The notes beneath the pieces were generated by a model. It ran no database searches. It worked only from the letters and a program-made list of their open reading frames with translations, and had not been told where the DNA came from. From the NCBI GenBank assembly GCA_000383735.1, contig KB912201.1, forward strand, positions 1-62,967: 62,967 nt of DNA, written 5' to 3'. Of the stretch, positions 28,659 to 38,480 are shown in pieces. This DNA is from Verrucomicrobia bacterium SCGC AAA164-M04 (GTDB lineage: Bacteria; Verrucomicrobiota; Verrucomicrobiae; Verrucomicrobiales; Akkermansiaceae). Position 1 is the first letter of the stretch; the number at the start of each line of letters is the position of its first letter. The position numbers were made by a program, and so were the translations under genes.

Positions 28659-30155
28659 ATGAAATTCCTACAATTTGGAACATCAGATCGTGCTTCCAGA
28701 TTTTCTTCCACTCTTATCGCCTTATCAGCAATGGCTCTCGCGTCGCCAGCAGTTTCAGCGGGTGCCCATGCTAAAGAAACAGCATCGCCCCATAACATTC
28801 TCTTTATCGCGATTGATGACTTAAACGATTGGGTGGGAGTCTTAGGCGGCCATCCGCAGGCAGTCACCCCCAACATGGACAAACTAGCCGAGCGCGGTTT
28901 ATTGTTTACCAATGCGCACTGCAGCGCACCTGGATGTAACGCATCACGAACTAGCCTACTAATGGGGCTCCGACCATCCACCACTGGCATCTACCAAAAT
29001 GCTCACGACTGGCGGACAACGTCGCTCGTCAATTCGGCCGTGCATCTTCCACAACACTTCAAAAACCAAGGCTTCAAAACACTGGGCGCAGGCAAGCTCT
29101 TCCATGCACACACTTTTTTTGACCCAAAGTATCTTTCTGGCTTTAGTGACGCCAAAGCTTGGGACGCTTACTTCCCCTCATTGACGCAGCAAATGCCAGC
29201 CGAAGCGGTGCCCGCAAAATGGCCTGTTAACAGTAGCAAAGAGTTCTATGGAGGGCATTTCGATTGGGCTCCACTACAAATCAAAACCTCGGAAATGGCT
29301 GATGCGAAAGTTGTCGCGTGGGCAAAAAAACAACTCGGCAAAACCCATGACAAACCGCTATTCCTTTCAGTTGGTATCTACCGCCCCCACGTTCCTTGGT
29401 ATGCACCACAAAAATACTTTGAACGCTTCCCCATAGAATCGATTCAATTGCCCAAACGCCTTGATCGGGACATTGAAGACTTACCAAAAGCGGCTCGAAA
29501 AATGACCAAGAATAAATGGCACCAATGGATAGTCGCTAACAATCAGTGGAAAGGAGCTGTTCAAGGATACCTTGCATCACTTTCTTTCGCAGATGACATG
29601 GTCGGAGAGCTTCTGACCGCCTTAGATGAAGGACCACTTGCGGACAACACTATCATCATTCTTTGGGGCGATCACGGATACCATCTTGGCGAAAAACAGC
29701 ACTGGGAAAAATTTTCGCTGTGGGAAAATACAACGCATGTCCCACTTATGGTAGTATCTCCCAAACACACCCGACCAAAAACAAGATGTGACATGCCTGT
29801 CAGTCTTCTCGACCTCTTTCCAAGCTTGGTTGAAATCTGTGATCTAAAAGACCCACCACAAACCTTAGAAGGAAAGAGCTTCCTCAATCTCCTCAAAAAT
29901 CCGGGATCGGAACCAGAAAGGGTTGCTATCACTACCCAGGGCAAAAATAACCACGCAGTTCGGTCGCGGCAACACCGCTACATCCGCTACGCCGATGGCA
30001 GCGAAGAGCTTTACGATCATAAAAACGATCCTCACGAATGGACAAATCAAGCAACAGATAATCGGTATGCTGAAATCAAGAGACATTTAGCAAGTCTGAT
30101 TCCCGCCTCGAATAAAGACCCTCTGCTCCCAGCCAAAAAGTCCGACACCAATTAA
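28659..30155 (+). CDS. Sulfatase, iduronate-2-sulfatase-like (S1 family)
   Basis: This enzyme removes sulfate esters from polysaccharides, probably in the periplasm. The N-terminus has a signal peptide ending near AVSAGAHA. Metal-binding Asp residues occur in ILFIAIDDLNDW (about 53-54). The formylglycine site is C93-N-A-S-R97, with Ala in place of the usual Pro. This still fits the relaxed C-x-(P/A)-x-R motif, but maturation may depend on a particular enzyme. Further motifs are LGAGKLFH, YRPHVPWYAPQKY, and the metal pair in IILWGDHGYHLGEKQHW. The 498-aa length is typical. Neighbouring glycan-active genes support a polysaccharide role. Confidence 0.88.
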   Translation: MKFLQFGTSDRASRFSSTLIALSAMALASPAVSAGAHAKETASPHNILFIAIDDLNDWVGVLGGHPQAVTPNMDKLAERGLLFTNAHCSAPGCNASRTSLLMGLRPSTTGIYQNAHDWRTTSLVNSAVHLPQHFKNQGFKTLGAGKLFHAHTFFDPKYLSGFSDAKAWDAYFPSLTQQMPAEAVPAKWPVNSSKEFYGGHFDWAPLQIKTSEMADAKVVAWAKKQLGKTHDKPLFLSVGIYRPHVPWYAPQKYFERFPIESIQLPKRLDRDIEDLPKAARKMTKNKWHQWIVANNQWKGAVQGYLASLSFADDMVGELLTALDEGPLADNTIIILWGDHGYHLGEKQHWEKFSLWENTTHVPLMVVSPKHTRPKTRCDMPVSLLDLFPSLVEICDLKDPPQTLEGKSFLNLLKNPGSEPERVAITTQGKNNHAVRSRQHRYIRYADGSEELYDHKNDPHEWTNQATDNRYAEIKRHLASLIPASNKDPLLPAKKSDTN

Positions 30156-30312
30156 GCTAACTTTTTTAGCATTCCCCGATTCATCCTAACTCCTAAGCCT
30201 TTCCCTCCCCCCTAAGAGGAAAGCAATATACTGATGGATAAAGTGACCTTCGCCACTTCCATTGGCCACAAGGCTCCGAAGTTAATTTTCTTTTGCTGCT
30301 AAAAGTGACCAC

Positions 30313-30522
30313 ATGAATGCGTTGCCGTCTATTGCTCTTGCCGCTATCTGGGGTGGGGAAAGCCGAAATGAAAAAGCCCTTCTTTTTTTAAGAAAATCTC
30401 TTCCCTATCTTTTCTTAGAAAAATCCGGAGAGATGACTCCTGCAGAAAAAATTAAATTATTAAAGATAGCTAGGGTTCACGATCTTATCTTTCAAGTTGT
30501 TGGAGCGAATCAAGTGTATTAG
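30313..30522 (+). CDS. Small hypothetical protein (doubtful)
   Basis: A 69-codon frame in the 450-base spacer between the sulfatase and the FAD oxidoreductase. The predicted peptide (NALPSIALAAIWGGESRNEKAL...) has a hydrophobic start and a charged, helical second half, but no family was recognised. The upstream sequence has AAAAGTGACC but no clear ribosome site. It may be non-coding. Confidence 0.22.
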   Translation: MNALPSIALAAIWGGESRNEKALLFLRKSLPYLFLEKSGEMTPAEKIKLLKIARVHDLIFQVVGANQVY

Positions 30523-30607
30523 TCTCCACACTTTATTGGGGCACGCCTCCTTTATTACCCACCGAATCCACCCAACAACAGATTCCCACAGATTTATTTA
30601 TCTCAGA

Positions 30608-32329
30608 ATGGCTTTTGAAAAACATCAAATCACCCGCCGAGAAAGCTTCGCTAAGCTAGGATTTGGGCTCCCCGCTTTTTCATTGGGAGTATCTGGGTGC
30701 GGTAGCGCAAAAACTCGACCGAAAGAGTTAAGCGTAGATTTCGTTGTAATTGGTGGCGGCCTAGGGGGATGCGCGGCGGCCTTATCAGCACTCCAATCCG
30801 GACTAACAGTCATTATGACCGAAGAGACTGACTGGGTTGGTGGACAACTCACCTCTCAAGGTGTCCCCCCTGATGAACATCAGTGGATCGAAGAATTCGG
30901 ATGTACACAAACATACCGCGATTTACGAAACGCGATTCGCAACCACTATAAAAAGAATTACCCACTCACTGCAGATGCCCGTGGCAATAAAACTCTGAAC
31001 CCTGGCAGCGGCTCGGTTTCCCGTCTTTGTCATGCTCCCCGGGTAGCCCTAGCGTGTATTGAGGAAAAGTTGGAACCCTTCATCTCCACTGGCAAATTGA
31101 CGCTCCTCAAACAAACGATTCCGGCAGCAGTCGAAGCCGATAATGATGAAGTTAAATCAGTCGAGGTGTTGAATCTTGAGAGCAATACCCACTTGATTTT
31201 GCGTGGCCGCTTTTTTGCCGATGCCACAGAGTTAGGTGATCTTTTACCGCTAGCCAAATGCGAACATGTGGCAGGCGCAGAAGGGAAAAGTTCCACTGGT
31301 GAGTTGCACATGCCAGGGAAAGCCTCGAGATCTAATCAACAGGCCTTCACCATGTGTTTCGCTATTGATCACAACGAAGGTGAAAACCACATTATCGATC
31401 AACCTCGTGAATATGAATTCTGGAAAAACTTCATACCCGAAATCACCCCACCTTGGCCGGGACGCCTCCTAAACTTCAACTACACCCATCCCTCTAGTGG
31501 CCGTTCTAAACGATTAGGCTTCAATCCAACCGGTCCGCACCAGACAGGTATTATTAACCTTTGGACCTATCGAAGAATTTTAGCTGCTAAAAATTTTCTA
31601 CCTGAAAGCGACTTAAAGGACATCAGCCTAATCAATTGGCCGCAGAACGATTATTTACTGGGAAATTTGGTCGATGTGACTCGCGAGGAACAAAAACACC
31701 ACATAGCCCGAGCGAAACAATTAAGCCTTTCGCTGCTCTATTGGCTGCAAACAGAAGCTCCACGCGATGATGGTGGTCAAGGCTGGCCAGGTTTGCGTTT
31801 AAGGAATGACATCATGGGGACCAGTGACGGACTTGCTAAGTATCCCTACGTTCGAGAATCGCGCCGCATCAAAGCCCTGAAAACTATCTTAGAGCAGCAT
31901 TGTGGCGTGAAAAATCGAATGCAAATTAAGGGCCTAAATGACGCCAAGGGACTGAGAGCTAAGAGTTATTTAGACTCAGTTGGGATTGGACATTATCAAA
32001 TTGATGTTCACCCCAGCTCTGGAGGCGACAACTATATCGATTTCGCGACCCTTCCATTTGAAATCCCTCTCGGCGCGCTCATCCCTCGCCGCCTCAAGAA
32101 CCTTATTCCAGCGTCGAAAAACATCGGGACAACTCATCTAACCAACGGCTGCTACCGACTCCATCCAGTCGAATGGAATATCGGAGAAGTTGCCGGGATT
32201 CTTGTGAGTGAATCCATCGCCAAATCCACCGATCCTGAGCATTTCTATACAAATAAAAAACGACTTAACGAATTCCAAGACACCCTCCTCAAGCGAGGGA
32301 TTGAAATCCGGTGGCCAAAAACCTTTTAA
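30608..32329 (+). CDS. FAD-dependent oxidoreductase with Tat-type signal
   Basis: ATG 30608 begins a twin-arginine-like leader (TRRESFAKLGFGLPAFSLG) with a possible lipobox Cys (VSGCGSA). An upstream start at 30497 would bury this leader. The mature protein opens with a dinucleotide-binding fold, DFVVIGGGLGGCAAALSALQSGLTVIMTEETDWVGGQLTSQG, typical of the FAD_oxidored (PF12831) family. The later DATELGDLLPLA motif also belongs to that family. The substrate is unknown; relatives often sit in glycan or secondary-metabolite loci. The protein has 573 aa. The next gene follows after 20 bases and may be co-transcribed. Confidence 0.83.
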   Translation: MAFEKHQITRRESFAKLGFGLPAFSLGVSGCGSAKTRPKELSVDFVVIGGGLGGCAAALSALQSGLTVIMTEETDWVGGQLTSQGVPPDEHQWIEEFGCTQTYRDLRNAIRNHYKKNYPLTADARGNKTLNPGSGSVSRLCHAPRVALACIEEKLEPFISTGKLTLLKQTIPAAVEADNDEVKSVEVLNLESNTHLILRGRFFADATELGDLLPLAKCEHVAGAEGKSSTGELHMPGKASRSNQQAFTMCFAIDHNEGENHIIDQPREYEFWKNFIPEITPPWPGRLLNFNYTHPSSGRSKRLGFNPTGPHQTGIINLWTYRRILAAKNFLPESDLKDISLINWPQNDYLLGNLVDVTREEQKHHIARAKQLSLSLLYWLQTEAPRDDGGQGWPGLRLRNDIMGTSDGLAKYPYVRESRRIKALKTILEQHCGVKNRMQIKGLNDAKGLRAKSYLDSVGIGHYQIDVHPSSGGDNYIDFATLPFEIPLGALIPRRLKNLIPASKNIGTTHLTNGCYRLHPVEWNIGEVAGILVSESIAKSTDPEHFYTNKKRLNEFQDTLLKRGIEIRWPKTF

Positions 32330-32349
32330 CAAAGTCTTAAGCGGTAGTT

Positions 32350-32880
32350 ATGCCTAATAAAAAGGTCTCCTCAACTATTTCTCAGGATTTTTTAGTCGTG
32401 AAACTTTTAATGGCGACTTTCATTGTCGGCGTCTTCTTTAACCTTTATCTCTTTGCTGTTCATCCACCATGGATGGAGCAAATACACTCGTTCTTTGAAA
32501 GCGATCGTCCTGAATACCGTAAAAGTAAGTGGCAAACAAAAGATGAGGTTTTTCGGTCTTTCCTAGCTATCAGTATCGCCAACGCGTGCATGTCCGCGCT
32601 CTTATGGTTTCTCGGTTACAAGGTCTGCAAATTTATGGTTAAACGGCCTCTTAAAAAAGCAGGGTTCGGATCTGCCGCGCTTGCTCGAGCCGGTTCTTGG
32701 GTATTCCTAATCCCTTTCTCGGGTCCTGCAGCCATTTTGGGACTCTTTATGTGCCTAGGGGCGGTCACATCAGGGACAAGAGCACCCATGGGTCCTCTTG
32801 AATTTACTCAGCCCTATCGCAACAATAGCGGTCCTAATATTTTTATTCCCCCGAACAAAGGACGTCGAAAAGGCATTTGA
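32350..32880 (+). CDS. Hypothetical membrane protein, about three membrane segments
   Basis: A 176-aa protein that I do not recognise. Hydrophobic stretches at about residues 16-38 (VVKLLMATFIVGVFFNLYLF), 69-90 (FLAISIANACMSALLWFLGY) and 112-138 (GSWVFLIPFSGPAAILGLFMCLGAV) suggest three membrane helices. The C-terminal tail is Pro/Asn-rich and ends in a basic GRRKGI. It starts 20 bases after the FAD oxidoreductase gene, in the same direction. No motif hints at activity. Confidence 0.55.
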   Translation: MPNKKVSSTISQDFLVVKLLMATFIVGVFFNLYLFAVHPPWMEQIHSFFESDRPEYRKSKWQTKDEVFRSFLAISIANACMSALLWFLGYKVCKFMVKRPLKKAGFGSAALARAGSWVFLIPFSGPAAILGLFMCLGAVTSGTRAPMGPLEFTQPYRNNSGPNIFIPPNKGRRKGI

Positions 32881-33020
32881 TATCATAAGCCCTCCGGAGG
32901 AAGATCAATAAGGACACCCTCTTTATCTGCTGCTTTTCTTCTAATTTTTCATCGTATTTTGATAAGACAGAGCAACTTGGATTTGATAAATCACCATCTG
33001 AAATGCGATATAAAAAAGCC

Positions 33021-34028
33021 CTATTTCCTCGTGCTATTCGTACTCGTTCCCTGCCCTCCCGTAATTGGTGACCAGTGAGCCGCCCTAAATCTCCATTCCC
33101 CATTTTCTCTCGCGAACACCAAAGTGGCACGGGTCATATAGTGATCCACAGCAGGTCGCCCCTTCATTTTTTCAGCTCCTTCTGCGTAGAACATTGCTAC
33201 CGCGACTTTTCCCGCCTTAACAGGAACTACGGTGATATGCTTTGGTTGTATTGAATTACTTTCAATTGCCGGAAGATTCTTTTCGAGCTCAGGTGTCACA
33301 TGATTAAGAAGGCCACCACTTGACCAAAACTGATACGAACCATTCTCTGAGTTGATTGGGCTCCAATGTTTCTTATTATTCACCAAATCATACATCTTAA
33401 GAACGGTAGCCGTAACTTCTTCAATATCCTTATCCTCTTGGGAGGATCCATGATTTTCAGCCACCAGCACCAACTTTAATGCCTCTTTATCTTTATCTGA
33501 GCCAACATGAGTGATTGTTTTCCTTCCTGTTTTTCGGTCCCACTTAAAATTGGCCGAGTAGTTATACGTCTTTCCTTTAAGTGTTTCAGTATGCTCCCGT
33601 TTTTCCTCATTCGTCCCAAATTTCACAATATCAATGAGAGTTGAAAACGGCTCACCTTGGTCAAAACCTGAATAAGAAGAGAAAATTTCCTCCCTTTTGG
33701 AGTCGTAAGTTACAAACCCAGATCCAGTACTGAGAATTCTCCCATCTTTCGTCGTCCATTGGTGGGTTTCTAAGATCTTTGTATGGTCGCTACTCAACTG
33801 ACAAGTAATGGAGATATCGTAGGCCACCCCAACTGGGATGCCTGGAAAAAGATCAGTCGTTTTTGCACTCCCCGTCCAAGTGCTTAAGTCATTATTAGCC
33901 TGTCTAAAATTAACGTACTTTTGCCAAACCTTCCCACCAGATTCTGCAAAGCCATTCGCTCCAGTAATAATTGTTACCGCCGTAAATACATGGAAACCTT
34001 TTCGCCCAAACAACTTAAAAATATTCAT
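33021..34028 (-). CDS. Exported hypothetical protein with NTF2-like C-terminal domain
   Basis: The N-terminus (MNIFKLFGRKGFHVFTAVTIITGANGFAES) looks like a signal peptide. Residues about 35-195 are beta-rich (SITCQLSSDHTKILETHQWTT, GFVTYDSKREEIFSSYSGFD) and resemble DUF1579-type lipocalin-like proteins. Residues about 210-325 have the helix-plus-sheet pattern of a SnoaL/DUF4440-type NTF2 fold (VTATVLKMYDLVNNKKHWSP... ENGEWRFRAAHWSPI). The function is unknown. It diverges from the EI24-like gene; the 180-base spacer is AT-rich. Confidence 0.55.
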   Translation of the reverse strand: MNIFKLFGRKGFHVFTAVTIITGANGFAESGGKVWQKYVNFRQANNDLSTWTGSAKTTDLFPGIPVGVAYDISITCQLSSDHTKILETHQWTTKDGRILSTGSGFVTYDSKREEIFSSYSGFDQGEPFSTLIDIVKFGTNEEKREHTETLKGKTYNYSANFKWDRKTGRKTITHVGSDKDKEALKLVLVAENHGSSQEDKDIEEVTATVLKMYDLVNNKKHWSPINSENGSYQFWSSGGLLNHVTPELEKNLPAIESNSIQPKHITVVPVKAGKVAVAMFYAEGAEKMKGRPAVDHYMTRATLVFARENGEWRFRAAHWSPITGGQGTSTNSTRK

Positions 34029-34210
34029 CTCACCTGAATAAGCGTAAAAAAGAAAAAAAACGTATCATCTAATTATGTTTTTTATTGTGAACGAAGTAGA
34101 TCGCATAGACTCATTGAGACATTCCCTTCGTAGACGTCTCCAAACCCAATCCAATCTGGCCCCAAAGCGAAATCAAACCCCACCCCAGTAAAAGCAATAA
34201 TCTAATCCTT

Positions 34211-34900
34211 ATGATAAGTTCTTTTCTAAAAACCTTTCGACAAATCAAAGACACCAAAATTCTGAGGGCTTTAATTATTTCCACTATACTTACGCTCACC
34301 TCGATCATGCTAGCTCTCGTTCTAGGTGCGACACTGCTTGATTCGATTATGGATAATTTCTCAAAGACGCTGGCGTCCTGGTTTGGGGAGGGAGAAGGAT
34401 GGTTTCGGGGTATAATTCAATTTATGGGAGGATCCGTTATTTTAATTTTAAGCTACTTTTTATTTGCCGGAATTCATGGTGCCTTCGTGGGAATCTTCAT
34501 CGATGATATCTTAGATGTAATTCACCAACGGTATTACCCTGATATTCAGTGGAATAAGCCTCCATCATTTCTGACTTCATGCCTTTTCTCGGCTCGCATC
34601 TTTTTAATTACCATCTTCCTCAATATTCTGGCTTCGCCTTTATTGCTAGTTGGTTGGTTTATTCCCCCGCTCGGCCTAGCTTTACAGATCTTTCTTAATG
34701 GCTATTTGCTAGGCAAAGAATATGGGCAACTTGTGGAACTCCGCTTTCCCAAGGGACATTCCCTTACACCAATACCAAAATATTTTTCTAACGGAAATAT
34801 TGCCGCAATCATTTGGATTATCCCAATCGTTAATTTAATTGCCCCGATCCTTCTCGCCGGCTCAGTTCTTCATAGCCGGATGAAACTTAAAACCCAGTAA
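34211..34900 (+). CDS. EI24/CysZ-like integral membrane protein
   Basis: A 229-aa protein with four to six hydrophobic segments (about 19-48, 70-95, 118-150, 185-215). The ending FLNGYLLGKEYGQLVELRFP matches the N-G-Y-x-x-G-(R/K)-E-Y signature of the EI24 domain, which includes the sulfate permease CysZ. It probably acts in the inner membrane. Transport of sulfate would fit the neighbouring sulfatase but is only a guess. No operon partner is evident. Confidence 0.6.
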   Translation: MISSFLKTFRQIKDTKILRALIISTILTLTSIMLALVLGATLLDSIMDNFSKTLASWFGEGEGWFRGIIQFMGGSVILILSYFLFAGIHGAFVGIFIDDILDVIHQRYYPDIQWNKPPSFLTSCLFSARIFLITIFLNILASPLLLVGWFIPPLGLALQIFLNGYLLGKEYGQLVELRFPKGHSLTPIPKYFSNGNIAAIIWIIPIVNLIAPILLAGSVLHSRMKLKTQ

Positions 34901-34920
34901 CGACTACCTCCCTACTCAAG

Positions 34921-34963
34921 GTCCCGCGTTGACTCTCTTCCAGTAAAAGTAAATCCCGAGAGG
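34921..34963 (+). repeat. Possible degenerate copy of the dispersed repeat (R0)
   Basis: The segment with CCAGTAAAAGTAAATCCC resembles the right end of the R5/R6 copies (CCACCAAAAGTAAATTCC), in the same orientation. Only about 40 bases match. If real, the array once reached further left. The rest of the 34901-35190 spacer holds no gene I can support. Confidence 0.3.
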
Positions 34964-35190
34964 TTAAATGATTTTTTCAAATACCGATTTCACCATCCAT
35001 GTGGATTAAAGCCCACAGAGTGAAGATGATATGACACTTCGATTCCTTGATTGTAGATCACTTCAGGTCAGCAGAAGAACGCATGCAGGCCAGCCTCATT
35101 CGGAGAAGTCGCTTGACTTCACAGGACACATTGTAACCTTCACGACCTTGGATTAAGCGTTACTGCTTCAACCAGATTCACACCTGCAGC

Positions 35191-35814
35191 ATGATCGTAA
35201 AAAAATCAAAGCGCCTCATTGCCTTCCTCAAGACAACTGCGATCGGCGGACTTTTATTTTTGTTGCCACTGATTGTGTTGGGTGCGCTCGTTGGGCAAAT
35301 CGCTCCGATTGTCCTGGCGGTTTCATCATTTCTCAATAAATACGTTCCAGTGCAAACAGCAACTGGGATTGCTCTTCTCGTTGGACTATCCATCGCCATC
35401 ATCCTACTGCTCTGCTTCGCCGCTGGGGTGTTTGCCCGCTGGTCACTCGGGAGAAGAATCTCAATCGCTTTCGAGAAAAGGCTCGCACTCTTTTTCCCAC
35501 GCTACTCAGTTCTCAAAGATCAGATGGCCGATACCATTGGGGGAGATGAGACAAAGCCACAAATGAAGCCCGTGCTCGTAACCTTCGATGAATATTACCG
35601 TATCGCCTTCGAGACAGAACGTGACGAAAAACAAGGCTTGGCCACGATCTACCTGCCCGGTTCGCCTGATCCATGGTCGGGCAAAGTAGTGATCCTAAAA
35701 CTCGATCGTGTCACCCGATTGGATGCAGACTTTGGCGATGCTGCTGCAACCTGCGAACAAGTGGGCCGAGGATCGATTGCGACGATCGGCAAGCTAACTC
35801 TAAACTGTAGATAA
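35191..35814 (+). CDS. DUF502 family membrane protein
   Basis: A 207-aa protein with two membrane helices near the N-terminus (TTAIGGLLFLLPLIVLGALVG and TATGIALLVGLSIAIILLLCFAAGV). A soluble domain follows with PVLVTFDEYYRIAFETER and the IYLPGSPDPWSGKVVIL motif, the P-x-x-P-x-x-x-S-G segment known in DUF502. The family's job is unknown; it is widespread in Gram-negative bacteria. It is followed after 8 bases by a small gene in the same direction, suggesting one operon. Confidence 0.78.
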   Translation: MIVKKSKRLIAFLKTTAIGGLLFLLPLIVLGALVGQIAPIVLAVSSFLNKYVPVQTATGIALLVGLSIAIILLLCFAAGVFARWSLGRRISIAFEKRLALFFPRYSVLKDQMADTIGGDETKPQMKPVLVTFDEYYRIAFETERDEKQGLATIYLPGSPDPWSGKVVILKLDRVTRLDADFGDAAATCEQVGRGSIATIGKLTLNCR

Positions 35815-35822
35815 ACTAAAAT

Positions 35823-36203
35823 ATGAAAATAAAAACTGGATGTGTAGGCTTTCATATCACTTTCAGGGTTCCAAATGACGATGTCGCACAGATCGAAACC
35901 TTTTTTGAAAAGCACGAAGATTTTATGCGTGAGACACATCACATTGAAGGAACCGTGGAACCAGTCGTTCTCTGCTATGCAGTGATGAGAAGTCCTGAAT
36001 TTAGCAACCCCCTCGAGCCCGATCTTGGAGAAACAGGACATACCCTCTATGGGATAACAGAAATATACAACGGGCCAGAAGGCGCTCAAATGCATATGCA
36101 ATTAGGACAACAGAGGAATGAATTATTTGGAGAGCTAATCAATCTAACTTCAAAATACTGTGTAGGCGGTATTTTGGGGGCTCCAGTGATGCGATCTATG
36201 TAA
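35823..36203 (+). CDS. Hypothetical protein, possible dimeric alpha-beta barrel fold
   Basis: A 126-aa cytoplasmic protein with no family that I can name. The pattern beta-helix-beta-beta-helix-beta (GCVGFHITFRV, IETFFEKHEDFMRETH, VEPVVLCYAVMRSPEF, TLYGITEIYNGPEGAQMHMQLGQQ, ELFGELINLTSKY) resembles ABM/EthD-type dimeric ferredoxin-like folds. There are several His and Cys residues but no clear active site. It follows DUF502 by 8 bases. It is the last gene before the repeat array. Confidence 0.5.
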   Translation: MKIKTGCVGFHITFRVPNDDVAQIETFFEKHEDFMRETHHIEGTVEPVVLCYAVMRSPEFSNPLEPDLGETGHTLYGITEIYNGPEGAQMHMQLGQQRNELFGELINLTSKYCVGGILGAPVMRSM

Positions 36204-36390
36204 GCCCCATTAAAAATACGACCCTCCGTTTTATTTCAACGCTCGATTGATTCATGCGATAGCTGAAAGAAGTGAGGGGGTTACTTCCTCGAAACACTGC
36301 TCCATAATTGACAAAACAGAGACTCCAAATCTCTGGGAGGTTTTCCCGTAAGCGAGATAAGGGGTTTTTTGAATAAGCTTCCAACGCAAT

Positions 36391-36502
36391 CCCCGCCATC
36401 TAAAGCGCACCACCTCACTGGGGGGAGTATCTACCGCCGCTCTCACCTAATACCGTGACAGATCTTTTGATCCTAGTAGGGGTGCTACTCCCAAAACAAT
36501 TT
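36391..36502 (+). repeat. Array repeat R1 (left part kept, right part shortened)
   Basis: It starts with CCCCGCCATCTAAAGC, identical to R3 and close to R7 (CCCCACCATCTAAAGA). It holds a GATCCTAGTAGGGGTG block matching CTAATATGGGTG of the others. The right end is fused to the sialidase gene, whose TAG stop is inside the repeat. Confidence 0.7.
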
Positions 36503-38230
36503 GTCGAATCTTATGGCGTAGAGCTCTGCATTGCCTTCGAGCTCAAACCGGACCGTAACGGGAGTCGCCACGTATTTGTCGAGCTTGAAGCCATCAGACC
36601 ATTTGACGATCTCTCTGGCCTTGAAACCACCAGTGATCGGTTCGCTATTTTTGATTATTTTCCCGCTGGGATCGAGTAACGAGACGGTGATGCTACCGGA
36701 AGAGACGTTGCAACTGATTTTCATTTCATCGCCGGCCAGACAAATCTTGTGGGGCAGGATATGCGCCTTGGCTTTGGGATCGACGAGTTTATAGCCGGTC
36801 TCGAGATTCTCGATCCGGTCATCGCTGATCTTGAAAAGCTTGGCATTTTTTACGGCCTTCACAAAAGGCGGCTTCTGCTGCATCCGATAGACATGCCTCG
36901 GAGGTAGGACAAACTCATCGGAATCAGGACCAATCCTTACCAAGTTCTTGCCGACCGGGGAGTCTTTAGCGAAGGCATACTTCCCGGCTTTTTTGTCGTC
37001 CGGTTGTAGCAGCCAAGCCATGTTGAATCGCGCTATCCCGCCTTCGATGGAGCGAACATAAATAAATCCTTCACTAGGTGTCCCTTTTCTTCCCTGGGTG
37101 ATCCACGAATAATTGCCAGGACCTTCTTTGAGCAAACGATTGACGGGCCATGTCTTACCACCATCGAAACTAGCCCATACGTTGACGTTTGCCCGATTCT
37201 GTTTCTCCGGCAAACTTGGATCGGGCGAACTGAACAGAAGAATATCGCAGTCGTCACGGTCGAGCCTCAGCAGCCCGGCTTTGCAGCCGTAAATATCAGG
37301 CGGTCCGTCAAACAACTCATCGTCTTCGTTAAGATCACGCCAGGTCTCTCCACTATCATCGCTATAGGCGATCCAGCGATTCCCCTTCCTCGCACTCGTT
37401 CGAGTATTAATGTATATTGTCCCATCGTTAAGCTCGACCAAACCGCATTCACCGGTTCCCTTCAACGGAAAGGGTTCGCTTGAGTGCCATGTCTTTCCAT
37501 GGTCGTCGCTGTAAACCGCGTTGGAATAAGAGTTTTGATCTCCACCCTGTTTGCGATAATCCGGCATTACATGAGAGGCGGCCAGAAGGCGACCCTTATG
37601 CTGGCCGTGCTTAATGGTGATACCGGGGCCGTGCGCCGGGTTGGGGCTTGGAAAAAAACCTCTGGAGTCTTTATGCAAGACGATCTTTTCAAGTTTCCAA
37701 GTCTTGCCGTGATCCCGGCTCTTATACATGAACGGAACGGGATGGAGAGACGTCATGAAAACCATGATCTCGCCAGTATTCTCATCAACCACGCTAGTGC
37801 CTAGCGTAGCATAGGCAAAATGCTTATCATTACCCCACCCTTCCCCATCGTATGGCCCGATACCAAGGGATTTCCAATCCATTTCGATCGATTTGCCGAT
37901 CTGCTGGCGCTCCGACCAGGTCGCTCCCCCGTCTTCTGATCGCCTAAGATAAATCTCATGGATATCTTTTCCTCCCCCGCGGCCAAACATCAGGACTGTG
38001 CCATCCATGGCGACTGAAAGGGTACCATGTAGACCGAGACCACCTTTATCCCACTGCTCAAAAAACGGTTCAGAACTGCCGATGACCGAGGAAACATTTA
38101 GGCCAGCCCGAGACTTGGTCGAGTCAGGCGTCTCCTCAGCCCTCACTATTCCGGTGACTGCAACCCAAATAGCGGCACAGGCAACAGACCTTCCTAATAT
38201 AGGGAACTCACTTCTCTTTGATCCTCTCAT
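36485..38230 (-). CDS. Exo-alpha-sialidase (GH33-like) with C-terminal beta domain
   Basis: This enzyme would release terminal sialic acids outside the cytoplasm. ATG 38230 gives a basic, hydrophobic signal (GSKRSEFPILGRSVACAAIWVAVTGIVRA); the longer frame to 38311 adds an unlikely leader. The 581-aa product has five Asp-boxes of the S-x-D-x-G-x-T-W type: SEDGGATW, SRDHGKTW, SDDHGKTW, SDDSGETW and SFDGGKTW. They mark a six-bladed propeller. A beta-sandwich of about 100 residues at the C-terminus resembles that of the next unit's protein. The stop codon lies in repeat R1. It diverges from the GH32/43-like gene across R2. Confidence 0.85.
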   Translation of the reverse strand: MRGSKRSEFPILGRSVACAAIWVAVTGIVRAEETPDSTKSRAGLNVSSVIGSSEPFFEQWDKGGLGLHGTLSVAMDGTVLMFGRGGGKDIHEIYLRRSEDGGATWSERQQIGKSIEMDWKSLGIGPYDGEGWGNDKHFAYATLGTSVVDENTGEIMVFMTSLHPVPFMYKSRDHGKTWKLEKIVLHKDSRGFFPSPNPAHGPGITIKHGQHKGRLLAASHVMPDYRKQGGDQNSYSNAVYSDDHGKTWHSSEPFPLKGTGECGLVELNDGTIYINTRTSARKGNRWIAYSDDSGETWRDLNEDDELFDGPPDIYGCKAGLLRLDRDDCDILLFSSPDPSLPEKQNRANVNVWASFDGGKTWPVNRLLKEGPGNYSWITQGRKGTPSEGFIYVRSIEGGIARFNMAWLLQPDDKKAGKYAFAKDSPVGKNLVRIGPDSDEFVLPPRHVYRMQQKPPFVKAVKNAKLFKISDDRIENLETGYKLVDPKAKAHILPHKICLAGDEMKISCNVSSGSITVSLLDPSGKIIKNSEPITGGFKAREIVKWSDGFKLDKYVATPVTVRFELEGNAELYAIRFDKLFWE

Positions 38231-38480
38231 GGCTTTCCTTATTCGTAATTCATTAGAAATGAAACCTAATCTGGAATACCCAGACCTAGGAAGCGAGATG
38301 ACAATACTCAAAAATTGACAGGTTCAGATGTCGAGACCAATCAGTATCAAACTCAATTGATTACTTTCACACCAAACGCAACCAGCCCAAATCGGCACTT
38401 CCGTGTAAAGACGAACTAGGGCCTAGCCTTTGGGAAGCCTTAAACCCGTGGGAGCAAAAGGTTTTTTCAGGCATTAGACT

